64,000 bases of DNA from Cryptomeria japonica. Its lineage: Eukaryota; Streptophyta; Pinopsida; Cupressales; Cupressaceae. The translations under genes were made by a program, and so were the position numbers. Shown piece by piece: positions 1-10,938 of the stretch (the stretch's first letter is position 1; every line of letters begins with the position of its first letter). The stretch is taken from the NCBI RefSeq assembly GCF_030272615.1, contig NC_081409.1:618435255-618499254 (forward strand). The letters run 5' to 3'. Under the pieces are notes generated by a model. The model was not told the DNA's origin, ran no database searches, and was given only the letters and a program-made list of their open reading frames with translations.

Positions 1-333
1 AACATGTGTGGAAGTTGGAGTCTATGAGCTCTTCATTCGAAATAGATCTTCAAGATATTCTTTCAGTTTTGATTTGTAAGCATTCATTTGTGTTGATGAA
101 TGGATGCGAAAACCTTTTGCGCTTCCTAGTTAAAAGTGTATTCATTTCAATGTTTTATGCATAAAAATTCATTGTTAATCTCATGAGGATCTACCCTCTA
201 ATGCAGAGGATGAGCCTATAAATGGTTCACCCAATTGTTGGTTTATTTGTTTTCCTTTCATAAAGGGGTGTGCATGAGTCATATTGTAATTCGAAATATA
301 ATTTAAGGAAAGGGGAAAATCTGTTAACCAACA
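1..333 (+). repeat. 5' LTR of the Tat element (3' part only)
   Basis: Aligns base for base, apart from scattered substitutions, with 10607-10938. It ends in AACCAACA at 333, a normal CA terminus, followed by a short spacer and the primer binding site. The LTR start lies upstream of the window. Confidence 0.85.
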
Positions 334-339
334 GATTTT

Positions 340-357
340 TGGTGACTCTGCTGGGGA
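340..357 (+). other. Primer binding site (tRNA-Arg type)
   Basis: TGGTGACTCTGCTGGGGA lies seven bases after the LTR end. It differs by one C-to-T change from TGGCGACTCTGCTGGGGA, the complement of a plant tRNA-Arg 3' end used by Ogre-like Tat elements (family knowledge recalled, not searched). Confidence 0.7.
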
Positions 358-638
358 GTCGAATTATAAGACTGGCTGCCTAGTTACAAAGTATTAAGAA
401 TTGGATTACCAGTTTTAAAGAATCTTTTTGCATGCCATGAAAGCTTTGTATTTTAGACAGACTCGAGTCACGAAGATATACTAGGTCCCAAAGGTGGGAG
501 GGAATAGTTGATTCTATTTTTCAAGAGTTGCATAACCTAGATTTTCAACCCATCTTCTCACCTTAGAGATGAGCAAGAAGTAGACCTCCTTCTCCATCTC
601 CTTCACTTCTTGTATCCTCATTTTTTCAAGCTCTAACC

Positions 639-1594
639 TTGCGTGTCATTGCTTTACCCAATATAATTAATCCAAATCCTCTCAATATCATCCTCCCAAT
701 GGCTGTAAATAATCCTTGGGGAGTTGCAGTAGGTCCATTGAACTTGGGTTTAAATCTGAATCCCCTACCCAAAGGAGCGGGGGATCACTTGCCAAAATTT
801 AGTGGTGATGGAAAGACCACTGTTGATGAGCACTTGAACGCATTCAATGTTGTCTGTGGGATAATAGTTGTTCAACATGAGGATGTTGTTGTGAGGCTAT
901 TGTACAAACACTAACTAGAGTAGTAGTAGATTGGTTCTATCATCTACCCAATAGTGCAATAATAGATTGGCAGGGGCTAAAAACAAGGTTTGAGGCAAGA
1001 TTCAAAGTAGAAGAGGACAAACAATTACCCCCTACCCAACAAAGATTGGCGATTGAAGCACCACCACCTAAGGGGAGTATGTGTGTTTGTCATCTTACAG
1101 GTGAACATGATGGTTGTTTATGTCTTGAGATGGTGCATTATGTGCAACTAATGAATTCTAAAGAGATTTCAAATGAATGGAGTGAAGAGGAATCTTTAAA
1201 GCAACATGGCGACTCTAAAATCCACTTCCTAGAGTACGAGTTAGATTCAGAACGAGGAGGTGACATTTTGGTTACTTTAGAAGATCCTTCATGTGTTGTA
1301 CTCACAAGAAATCAATTGAATGTAAAACCTCAAGGCATTTCTTCATCTTCTGCTATGAATTTTATAGGTAAGAAAATTGTTTCCAGATTTCATAACAATG
1401 ACCAAAAGCCTCAAGGGTCCCCATTGGTAAGGTCTGTTGAAAAGGAAAGTTTGTTTGACATTGTAGAGTTTTGTAAATCCTCCCAAATTCAAATTACACC
1501 TCCCAAGTATCTTAAATTAAATCCCAAAGAACTAGATAGACTTATTCAGTTTGTACAAGGAAATAATGTGTTACAAGCTAATGGAGCACAATAG
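639..1594 (+). pseudogene. gag: gag of the Tat element (frameshifted)
   Basis: Encodes a decayed capsid polyprotein. Residues 47-90 of the first segment (motif LPKFSGDGKTTVDEHLNAF) match the start of a Ty3/gypsy gag core. One indel near 900 moves the frame, and the core continues as VDWFYHLPNSAIIDWQGLKTRF, the typical W-containing gag helix, through 1594. A TAG at 1592 separates it from the protease in the same frame, so gag and pol were probably one polyprotein. The segment 1046-1594 is hydrophilic and has no clear CCHC knuckle. The start at 639 is simply the first Met in frame; the true start may be nearer the ATG at 699. Confidence 0.6.
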
Positions 1595-1609
1595 TCAGTA
1601 AATGCCACA

Positions 1610-2220
1610 TTGTCTTCCCACATCGATGTATCAACTTATCCTGTTGCTCATGAAATGACCCCTGAAATAACTGCCCTCCAAATAGATGATACTTTGTATG
1701 TCCTTGAGTCAAAACATGAGCCTTTTTACATATCATTGTTTATAAATGGTCATAAATTAAACAACTATATTATAGATTTAGGTGCATCAGATGATATAAT
1801 GCCCTCTGCAGTAGCCAAAGCATTGGAGTTATCCTTGACGAAAATTTTTGGCAGATGTTATTCAATGGACTCTAAACAAATTCCCCTATTAGGACAAATT
1901 AAGGATGCTCAAGTAGTTCTTGCTTCCCACCTGAATAAAAGAATCAAGCTGGCTATTCTAATAGCTGATATTCCTACAAGCTATGGCATGTTTCTAAGTC
2001 ATACATTTTGTAGAGACTTAGGAGGTGAGATAAAAATGGATTGGTCTCAAGCCATAATTCTTGTAGGGAAACAACAAGTCATTTTACAGCCTGAACCTAA
2101 TTCTAAATTCACTGTTTTTCCCTCTGATGATCCAAGGGCCCAAATTTTGTATCATGAATGTCAATTTGGAAATTACATGATTTTATCTGATAAAGAGGTA
2201 GCAGGAAGTGTATCACAGCC
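1610..2220 (+). pseudogene. pol: Retroviral-type aspartic protease domain of the Tat element
   Basis: The fold is seen from FINGHKLNNYIIDLGASDDIMP near 1738-1803. IIDLGAS corresponds to the hD(S/T)GA(S/T) active site with S/T replaced by L, so the catalytic loop is probably damaged. It would cleave the Gag-Pol polyprotein. The frame is continuous with gag upstream and with the extra RNase H downstream. The downstream segment with GMFLSHTFCRDLGG corresponds to the second half of the domain (usually LLGRxW or similar). Confidence 0.65.
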
Positions 2221-2223
2221 AAA

Positions 2224-2790
2224 GGGAAGAGAAAATTTGTGGTTAATGGAGTTTGATGGAAGTTGTGTAGCGTTAGGTTCTGGTGCAGGGGTAGTGTTAA
2301 TTCTGTTTTCTGGTACTCATATCCCTTTTTCTTTTAAATTGGAATTCAAGAATACAAACAATAGGGCTGAGTATGAAGCCTTGTTATTAGGTTTAGCTAA
2401 AGCTAAGAAATTGGGAGTTAAGCTTCTTCGAGTCAAGGGAGATGCGAGGCTGATTGTGAAATAGGTCAGAGGATTATTCAATGTAAAAAATGAAAAACTA
2501 AAACACTACCATAATAGAGTTTGGAATGAAATCAAATATTTTGATGCATTTTCTATTGAAGCTATTCCTAGAGAACAAAACTCTAAATTAGACTCCTTAG
2601 CTGTATCAGCTTCCTTATTGATTCCTCATCCTAAGTTTGTTTATGATATTTATCGAGTTGCATTAATATATCGGCCTAGTGTTCCTGATAACTCAGAGTT
2701 TTGGCAAGTGTTTGAAAATGATAAGAAAATTAATAATTTCATGGAGTGTGTTGAAACATTTTCTACTACATATTTTGAAGGGTCAGATTC
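2224..2790 (+). pseudogene. Extra RNase H domain (RVT_3/archaeal-like) placed before RT
   Basis: The protein reads LWLMEFDGSCVALGSGAGVV, then NTNNRAEYEALLLGLAKAKKLG, then VKGDARLIVK, a TAG at 2462, and on in frame through LKHYHNRVWNEIKYF and IPREQNSKLDSLAVSAS. This is the plant RVT_3-type RNase H with its catalytic D (FDGS), E (AEYEA), D (GDAR) and a final D (KLDSLA) all present. It would degrade RNA in RNA:DNA hybrids or act as an RNA-binding connection domain. Tat elements are known for a second RNase H; in Ogre/Retand types it follows the usual RNase H, whereas here it lies between protease and RT. The decay is one TAG and an indel after about 2790. Confidence 0.75.
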
Positions 2791-3003
2791 ATAATGTAAA
2801 GAGTTTTCACCTAAACGAGCCAAGGAGTTGAGTGATGGAGTTATGCAATTAAAAGGGAATAAGATTCCTAAAGGGTTGGTTTCTTTAAAATGCCTTTTGA
2901 TCGTCATGATTCTTATAAGAAAAGAAAAAGTGAATAGATTCCTGCAGTTCAAGAGGATGGAGACTACGAAAGAATTAACAATGGCACTGAAGATGATCCC
3001 AAA

Positions 3004-3928
3004 TATATAAAACTAGGGAAATGTTACACTCTTGTGGAGAAAGAGAGATTCTTTAGTCTGTTGTTGGAATTCAAAGATGTTTTCACCTAGTGCTATGATG
3101 ACTTAAAGAACTTCAGGGATGGAAAATTTCAACATCACATTCCTCTGAAGCCTGGAGTAAGTCCTTTTCGACAAAAACTTAGAAGTTTCAATCCTAAAGT
3201 AGCTAAAGCCATATCTTAGGAAGTAGATAAAATGTTGAAGGTCAGGATTATATACCCCATTCACCATTCCACATAGATATCCAACATAGTTTCTATTCGG
3301 AAGAAAAATGGAGAAATAAGGATCTGTATAGATTTTAGAAACCTTAATCAAGCTAGTCTAAAAGATAACTACCCATTACCTTCTATGGACCATATTTTGC
3401 AAATAGTTTCAGGTTCCGAAATGATGTCCATGCTTGATGGCATTTCAAGTTATAATCAGATCAGTGTTTTAGAAAGTGATCAACATAAGACTGCCTTGAT
3501 TACTCCCTAGGGTGCCTTTGCTTATAACAGAATGCCATTTGGTCTGATTAATGCAGGGGATACCTTTCAATGGGCTATGGATTTATCCTTTGGTCATTTG
3601 AAAGATAAGATAATTGTGGTGTATCTTGATGATTTAACTATCTTTTCAAAGAGAAGAAAACATCACCTGAGGGATTTGAGACAAGTGTTACAAAGGTGTC
3701 GTGAACATGGGGTGTCCCTAAATCCAAAAAAGTCAGTATTTGGAGTGACAGGGTAAATTGCTTGGTCACATTGTCTCAAAAGAAGGAGTAAGAGTGGACC
3801 TTGAAAGAGTAAAGGTAATTCAATAGCTAAGTCTACCATCAAACAAAAATACAGCTAGATCCTTCTTTGGACAAGTAAATTTTCTGAGGAGATTCATTTC
3901 AGATTTTGCAGAAACCACTAAGTATATT
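3004..3928 (+). pseudogene. pol: Reverse transcriptase domain of the Tat element
   Basis: The protein reads LGKCYTLVEKERF, FKDVFT(stop)CYDDL, HHIPLKPGVSPFRQKLR, then RKKNGEIRICIDFRNLN, LPSMDHILQIVSGSEMMSML, MPFGLINAGDTFQ and VVYLDDLTIFSK with the catalytic YLDD near 3628-3639. This is a full Ty3/gypsy RT. In-frame TAGs lie at 3088, 3217, 3274 and 3508; those at 3088 and 3508 replace conserved Trp codons (FAW, TPWG). A +1 shift at about 3752 moves the frame, after which GKLLGHIVSKEG and FLRRFISDF follow, with another TAG at 3824. It is inactive as it stands. Confidence 0.9.
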
Positions 3929-4420
3929 GTGAACTTTATGAGTGAAAAGAAATCATTTAAATGGAATGAGGAGGAAAAGAAAAATATTGAATCAATAAAG
4001 GAGGCTATTGGTCATGCACCTGTTCTGGTTAATCCAGATTTTAAAAATGATTTTATTATCTATTGCTATGCCTTAGAGCATACTATGTCAGGTATTTTGT
4101 TGCAGAAGAATGAGGATAATGAAGAAGTTCCAATATCTTTCATGAGCGTTCCCCTGAAGAAACACGAGTTGAAATATTCCCTGATGGAGAAACAAGCGTA
4201 TGCGGTTGTAAAAGTTGTAAAACAGTTTAGATATTATATTCTTCATTCTAATTTAATTGTTTATGTGCCTCACTCTCCAGTCAAGAGCATTCTGGCACAA
4301 TAGGATATAGGAATGAGTAATAGAGCTTCATGGGTGTCCAAGATTCAAGAGTTCAATTTGGATATTAAACCCACACAATTGGTAAGAGGGTAGGGTCTGT
4401 GCAAGTTGATTGCTAAAAGT
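3929..4420 (+). pseudogene. pol: RNase H domain (gypsy type) of the Tat element
   Basis: This is the usual RT-linked RNase H. FKWNEEEKKNIESIKEAI leads into APVLVNPDF, IIYCYALEHTMSGILLQKN (first catalytic Asp normally in YCYAS/DASD, here replaced), VPISFMS and LKYSLMEKQAYAVV with the conserved E. TAGs at 4301 and 4391 break the frame; the first follows ILAQ and the second sits in LVRG(stop)GL. It is in the same frame as the integrase downstream. Confidence 0.8.
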
Positions 4421-4552
4421 AAGAGTGAAGTGACTAAGGAATTTCCCTTGGTCTTGTTTGTCAGACTTCAAGATTCCTGGTTTGCAGATGTCACATACTT
4501 TTTGACCTATGGGGATTGCCCAATGCATCTTTCTCCAAGAGAAAAATAGAAT

Positions 4553-5760
4553 TTGAGACTAAAGGCTGCCAAATATGTCATTTTTAATGATGCATTATAC
4601 AAAAGGGGTTTGGATGGAACTTTCTTGCACTATGTAGATAAATCACTTCAAGAGTCACTTTGGAAGACCTTTCATGATGAGTCCTATGGCAGCCATTTTT
4701 CATCTACAGTAACTGCTTACAAAATTTTGAGGAATTGCTATTATTGGCCAGGCATGTTGAAAGATGCTTATGCATGGGTAGCCAAGTGTGATAAATGTAA
4801 ATTATTCACAAGTAAGCCGCAACTCGCATCATTATCGCTTCGACCAGTGATTGTGGATGAACCATTCAAATAGTGGGGTTTGGTTTTTATAGGCCCTTTA
4901 ATGCCTACTTCAAGTGCAGGGCACACACATATATTGACAGCCATAGATTATTTTACCAAATGGGTTGAAGCTATTCCGGTGCAGAAGAAAACTTCTGAGG
5001 TTGTTTGTAACTTTCTCAAAGAAAATATTCTAGTTCGATTTGGAGTACCTCTAAAAATTGTGGCTGATAATGCAACTAATTTCTCTTCTATTGAGATTTC
5101 ATTATTATTCTATGATCATGGGATATCCCTCACTCATTCTTCTGATTATTATCCTTAGGGGAACGGTCAGGCGAAGCCCACCAATAAAAATCTCATAAGT
5201 ATTATGAAGAAATTGGTCAGTGAAAATTTCAAAGATTGGCATAAGAAATTGTATGAAGCTCTTTGGGTGGATTGCACATCACCAAAAAGAGCTATTGGGA
5301 TGTCACCATTTGAATTGGTTTATGGTGTAGGTGCTCAGGTGGCACTACCTCTGGAACTTGCGGCAACCAAGTTACAGACTGTCATTAAGGATGCCTATTT
5401 TTAGGATTCAGTTGAAAAAGGTTTATGCATTTGATGAGGATTGATGAAGAAAGAGACAAGTTAGTGGATTGGATAACATAGCATCAGATGAGGGTTAAGA
5501 AGATATTCTACAAGTGAGCCAGGCCATGGAAATTCATGCTAGGTGATTAAGTTTTGCTCTAGGATAGAAGAAGGGAACCAAAGGGAGCACACACAAAGTT
5601 TGAATCGCTATGGAAGGGACCATTTGTGATTTAGGAGGAAAAAGGACCTAACTCTTTCAAAATTGCATATCAAGATGGATATGTTCTTCCCCTGACCTAT
5701 AATGGGCAAGATTTGAAACTATATCAATTGTACACGAGAGTCCCTCATGGTTTTTGTACA
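4553..5760 (+). pseudogene. pol: Integrase of the Tat element (two catalytic residues lost)
   Basis: The HHCC zinc-binding part is FHDESYGSHF...CDKCKLF at about 4670-4805. The core begins WGLVFIGPL, where the family has WGLDFIGP, so the first catalytic Asp is Val (4883-4885). The second Asp survives in VADNATNF (5066). The catalytic Glu of QGNGQAE is Lys (5174-5176), and the Gln of YYPQGNG is a TAG at 5156. Further TAGs lie at 4547, 4871 and 5402. After 5404 the C-terminal part (PWKFMLGD, KGPFVI, LKLYQLYTRVP) can still be read through many stops to about 5760. It would have joined the cDNA to host DNA; it is dead here. Confidence 0.88.
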
Positions 5761-6970
5761 TAAGTTTTGGTTTGTTTAGTCTGTAGTTTCTTTTCTGTTG
5801 GTGTGTCTATCTTGGTCTTTCAATAAAACCTATTTGTGAAACCAGAGATGCTTGAGTTCATGTCTAGTTCCCATATAGCCCTAGTCCCTAGTCAGAGCCG
5901 ATGTTAGCATCTCCTCAATTCCTCATTAAAATTTCAAGCTTGCGGGTTGCCCTATGGTGTGCCTTTTCTTTTCTTTTCGGTCTTTGTATTTCCTCTCTTT
6001 GAACCTATGTTGTTGAACCTTTAAGAATTTCAAAAGGTTCAAGGATCAAAGCCCATTTTAGGTAATGTCTTTAGAGGCCTTTATCTTCACTAAAGCAAGC
6101 GCATTGTCGTTATGTGTTTTGAACTCTGAACCCATGAACCTTTTTGGTTCAAGGTTCAAAACATCCTTTTGCATGACTTGCGGCTATGTAATGCTATTTA
6201 ATGAGCAAGTGTAAATGTGTTTAAGTCGATATTGAACTTGAACCTTGAACCTTTTGTATTCTCGGTTCAATGGCTCAAAGTTTGAAGTCTTTTCACTTAT
6301 TAGTTATCGTTATTGCTCGTTCCTGGTATTGTTTTGAGCCACTAGTTCACTGTTGTTTTCACTAAATGAACTTGAACCATTGAACTCCTTGTGAGATGGT
6401 TCAAGGTTCAAAAATTTCACTCTAAGCTGATTCTAAGGATTATTTATAACACTGGAGGCAGCGCGATAAGAAGGAATATTCCTGGCATCTAACAGTTTAA
6501 AATTCTAAATTTGGAAAGTAATCATGAGGACATTAACTATTTGTGTAGAAGTGATGGGCAATTAAGAAAGTGTCAGGTTATTAGTCATATCACTATTACT
6601 TCACACATTTGAATGAATCATTATGAAGCGTGTGTAGATTTCCCTCGTTTTTCCTTCCCGTTTGCCTAAAAAGACATGTAAATTCATAAGCAAGCTTGTA
6701 AAGGTTGTAGCTATTATAATTGAATGAATTGGAGATGTCAAAGGCAAATTCGGCTCTATTGAGAGGGTTTCATGGATTCATGGTGGTAATAGGCAATTTC
6801 AGACAATTTCCCTACACTGTATTTCTTTAGTTGAGAAGATTTGTCAGTGTAAGAAGAAAATCTGTGGTTTGTTGGAGTTGAATTTCATCCTGCTTTAGAA
6901 TTGTTTGATTAAAGTATAAGTAGGCATTATGAGGCCAATACTACTGAAACTAGGTTGAACGTCATGTCTG
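5761..6970 (+). other. Non-coding spacer between integrase and accessory ORF
   Basis: No gene is seen. The 5' half holds a cluster of GAACC/GGTTC inverted repeats, listed separately. The 3' half is AT-rich with no clear motif. Position and length suit the untranslated or subgenomic leader region that Tat elements carry before an extra 3' ORF. Confidence 0.5.
6013..6412. repeat. Cluster of four GAACC/GGTTC inverted repeats
   Basis: Four stem-loops lie within 400 bases: 6013-6042 (TTGAACCTTT/AAAGGTTCAA), 6115-6163 (TGTTTTGAAC...GTTCAAAACA with inner GAACC/GGTTC pairs), about 6233-6272 (GAACC/GGTTC with TTGAACC/GGTTCAA) and about 6367-6410 (GAACTTGAACCAT/ATGGTTCAAGGTTC). All share the words GAACC and GGTTC. 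They could be RNA structures or protein-binding sites in the element transcript. Confidence 0.7.
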
Positions 6971-9900
6971 GTGAGCATATTGCTAGAATTAGATGATACT
7001 TCTTTAGCTCATGCTGACCTGGGGGATTTCCTAGAAAGAGCCAAAAACCGTGAAGCTGGTTCAATGATGGAGAAAATTGTAAGAAGTGGTCTTGTTGAAG
7101 CCGCCACATTTCTGCTTGCTGCCCCATGCCCAAATTTGATAATAGCCAGCATGAATAGGTATGATGTTGCAAATAGATGTATAAGAACCAGTAGTGGTGA
7201 GCTGTTAGTTGATATTAACAGGGAAACAATAATGGAGGTGATGGGAATCCTACATAAGGAGTCATATGAGGACTGGTCAATTGGGACCTCATATGCTTTC
7301 TTCTGTGAGAAGAAAAGTAAATATAGAAGCGTAATTGCAAGAAACTACCTCCTCAAAGTTCAAAAAGGAAGGTCACATCTGCCGAAGCCCCTTACCAGGG
7401 AGCACTTCATCACAAAAGTGTGACACATTATTATACTATTGAATAGGCTAAAAGGGAATTCACACTCCTTTTATTGGGAGGATTGGATGTATGTTTTATA
7501 TTTAGGTGCTTCTATCTGGTGACAAATATCTTTACTGGGTGCAAGTAATTGCAAAGAGACTCCATGAAGGTTTAAGTAATTTTTTGGGCATGTCTAGCTT
7601 TTATATGCCTTCTTATCTATTCTACATATTAACCTGTAGTAGAGATTGGCAGGACTTACTCAATGAGCCATGGGTGGATGGTATGAAAGTATATGATTAC
7701 TATCCTTTATTGCAGCAATAGAAATATGTAGAAAATATTGTCAGATGGAATGGTGCCTTTGCAGGAAGACTTGATTTTGAGCTACAGGGTTATGTAAATA
7801 AAAGAATGTCACTTGAAGCTATGGAATTGATAAGTATATATGGCAGCTTCTTCATTCAATCTCCTAGGGTTACCTATCTTCGGGTAGGTAGTTTTGAAGG
7901 TGAACCGTTCAAGTTACCTAGGTATGCCTTTGATAGCCTCATACTCATTGAAGTGAGCAGACAACTAGCTCATGTTGATAAAAGGTTAGGGGCAAAAGGT
8001 GAATATGGAGTCACCTTTCTCATTGAACTTGGATACTACAATTGTATGTCCATGTCTGATGCTTTGAATTTGGAGTTGGAAATTAAGAAGATGAATTTGC
8101 AACCCTATGTTGCTAGAAAAAAGTTTGATAGCAGGGGCTATGCTGTTGAAAACCTAAATGTAGATGAACAATTCTATCATGAACCCCAGTTGGAATATTA
8201 CTAAGAAAATTGTAGTGATGAGTATGAAGTAAGAAAGAGGATATGGTCAAGATTTACTCTACAGCAGGTAATAATCATGAGATTTCCCATCAATGTGTCA
8301 GGGATATAGGAGGAAATAGGGGAGGATGTTCCAGATCCTGTATTTAATAAGGAAGTTCAAGGGAAACCAATCCCAGAAATTGACTAGGATAAAAAGGAAA
8401 ACGAAAACATTCAAGCCAAGAATTTCAATGTTATAAGGAGAACTGAGAAATGGTTAAGGGATCAAAAATTTAGAAAAGGATCACTTGTGTCTTCTCATGA
8501 ACTAAGAGTTGGTTTGCATGCAGCAACTCAACTTCCTATTTCAACCGCTAACAAGATTGTTAATGTTGCAAGTGGTTCAAAGCCATTTGTGGAAGAAATT
8601 CAACCCAGAAGATCAAAAAGGTCCCTGATGAGTTCCTCTCTAGTTCGAGTGACTTGGGAAAGAAGCAAGAAGAAGAGTAAAGAGTCAACATTGATTCAAA
8701 TCATCGTAGACCTACATCCAATTGAGGAAGCTGAAATAATAATGGAGCAATAGGAATTGAATGAACCCCTGGCATAAGATATGGACAAGAGTAAAGAACC
8801 AGAGGGTGAGTTGAATCCAATGAGCAACCTAACTATTGTCAATTCATCTAGTACTTAAACAACCCCTCCATCCAAAGAACCTTCAATCACTCTACAATGG
8901 TTAGAGGCTTCCATTGGGAAGAAATGCAGTGTGGTCCGAGTCACAATTCCTATGGAAGATATGGTTAGCAAGTGTCTTAGAAAAGTGTCCAAGCCAAAGA
9001 AACTTAAAACATAGACAATTATTGAGGTAGATGAAGCAACAGGTCATTGGATAGTTGAGATAGCTAAACCTATCCTAGGCAGATGCTCGGACAAAGCCAC
9101 TAAAGATGACTTCACTGTGGAGAAAGTTGATTTGGGGGTTGCTTCATGAGCGGTTGATGTCAAACACTTGAAATCCTCCACAAAAAGGATGCTTTCCAGA
9201 TCATGGAAGGATGAAAAAGATAAAAAAGAGTTGAAGCAAATCATCACTTAGATGGCCAAATACATTAATTCCATACATCATCCAAGTCCGCAACCCTTGT
9301 CACAAGTAGCAGTGTCCTTCGACCCCAAGTCTCTAGCCAACCAAAAGATGTTAGATCAGGTTTAGAGGAATAGAATGGTAGCAGAGATGTTCAATAAATG
9401 GCTTGATCTCATAATACAACAAGGCTCATACTATATTGTCAGTCTGGTAAAAGTATACGAAGATGTTGTGACTGTAAGAAAGGAATTGGAATTCAAAGTT
9501 GTTGCCTGGGAGAAGGAAATGACTAAGTGGGTGGTAGTATTGGTGCGAATGAATGATGTTCAAAAATTTGGTGTGATGAAGTTCTCGGCTAAGAAACTTG
9601 TAGAGAGTTTGGATGAGAATGTACTATATGTGTCAAAGAAGAACATGTAGAGTGGCAGAATTCAATTATCAAACAGGGCCACGAGGAATCTACAAGATTG
9701 CTGAAAGGATTGACAGATCAAATCAACACAATGCAAAAATATCTTAAGTGCATTGACATCCAACTTATGAAAGAAGATTCTCAGACAATCAAAGCTACTA
9801 CAGATATTGCGAAAATATTCCAGGAAAGGATATAGTTCATCAAAGAAACAAAATCTTTGACTACAGATGATTTCTCGAAGGTGGCTAGAATAGAATCAAT

Positions 9901-10125
9901 GCTCACGGTTTGTTCTGATCATCTGGAGGCGCACAAGGCAAAGGTGTCATAGTTAAATATGGATAAGGAAGTCTGGAAACAACGTATTGTGCATATTGGA
10001 CTCCCTTACTTCCAAGTCATCCTAGACTTCTCAGCTGCACATTTCGATTGGCAGGGTATGCACAGTTCTGCAACAAACAAGGATAAATCAACGGCTTCCT
10101 CTGCGATGACGGAGTCCTAATCAAC
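6971..10125 (+). pseudogene. Long accessory ORF of the Tat element, unknown function
   Basis: One reading frame of about 1,050 codons can be followed through stops: 6971-7423, a shift, then 7506-9650 in a single frame, then another shift and on to about 10125. In-frame stops are mostly TAG (7719, 8308, 8751, 9362 among others). The N-terminal third looks globular (FLLAAPCPNLIIASMNRYDV, RETIMEVMGI, HLPKPLTREHF). The middle is Lys/Ser-rich (PRRSKRSL, RSKKKSKES). The C-terminal third is predicted to be helical and coiled coil (YEDVVTVRKELEFKVVAWEK, LTDQINTMQKYLK). I do not recognise the family. Tat elements often carry an extra ORF; an envelope role is not supported, as no signal peptide or clear membrane segment is visible. 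Confidence 0.55.
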
Positions 10126-10318
10126 CAAGGGATGAGCTGTCAACTGATCTTTGGCTATTGTCTTAGTTTCTTTTGTTTTTTTGCAAACGATTTCTTTAAC
10201 CTATGGTTAAAGTTAAAGTTTTAGTTATGATGTAACAAACTATTAGCCTGGAGGTTATTTATATTGGAAGTTAGTTTTATGTAAGGTTCCAAAAAATGGT
10301 GATTTGGAGGAACAATTT
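10126..10318 (+). other. 3' untranslated region with possible polypurine tract
   Basis: This lies between the end of the accessory ORF and the inferred 3' LTR. GATTTGGAGGAAC just before 10319 is the best polypurine-tract candidate, but it is weak. Confidence 0.3.
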
Positions 10319-10938
10319 TGATTTTCCTTGAATTTCTCTGAACATATATCTCTGGTATTTGAATGAAAAATGATATTTTGGATGCAATCTTTTAAATCTA
10401 TGTATTTGATGGATTAGTGATCTCTTTTAGGATATATATTGATGCATGAAATATATCATTTCATTTGCCAGTTCTCTCTGTGTTCTTGAGTTCATGGATT
10501 TCATTATTTGCAATCGACCAGTGTTTTCATTCATTGTGAGGCATGAGAGAGAATCGACCAGTGTTTATACTACTATGCGTTTGCTTTATTTTGAGTTTAT
10601 GAAATGAACATGTGTGGAAGTTGGAGTCTATGATCTCTTCTTTGAAATAGATCTTCAAGATATTCTTTTAGTTTTGATTTGTAAGCATTCTTTTGTGTTG
10701 ATGAATGAATGTGAAAACCTTTTGCACTTTCTGGTTCAAAGTGTTTTCATTTCAAAGTTTTCTGCATAAAAAATTATTGTTAATCTCATGAGGAGTTGCC
10801 CTCTAATGCAGAGGATGAGCCTATAATCGGTTCACCCAACTGTTGGTTGATTTGCTTTCCTTTCATAAAGGGTTGTGCATGAGTCATATTGTAATTTGAA
10901 ATATAATTTAAGCAAAGGGGCAAATCTATTAACCAATA
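10319..10938 (+). repeat. 3' LTR of the Tat element
   Basis: 10607-10938 repeats 1-333, ending ACCAATA where the 5' copy has ACCAACA (C to T at the terminal CA). The start at about 10319 (TGATTTTCC) is inferred only from a TG after a purine-rich stretch, so the LTR length of roughly 620 bp is approximate. Confidence 0.65.

Larger units (their letters stand above)
1..10938 (+). mobile_element. Tat-lineage Ty3/gypsy LTR retrotransposon (5' truncated by window)
   Basis: Bases 1-333 repeat at 10607-10938, so these are the two LTRs of one element. Between them, in order, are a primer site resembling a tRNA-Arg complement, gag, aspartic protease, an extra RNase H, reverse transcriptase, RNase H and zinc-finger integrase, a hairpin-rich spacer and a long accessory ORF. 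RT before integrase makes it Ty3/gypsy; the second RNase H, the primer type and the long extra ORF point to the Tat (Ogre-like) lineage. All ORFs are broken by TAG codons and a few frameshifts, and two of three integrase catalytic residues are lost, so it is an old, inactive copy. The 5' end and target duplication lie outside the window. Confidence 0.85.

Noticed and set aside
3088-5404. Recoded TAG (amber read as sense) in these elements
   Set aside because: TAGs replace both Trp and Gln at conserved sites, TAA and TGA also occur in other frames, and catalytic residues are lost; decay explains it better.
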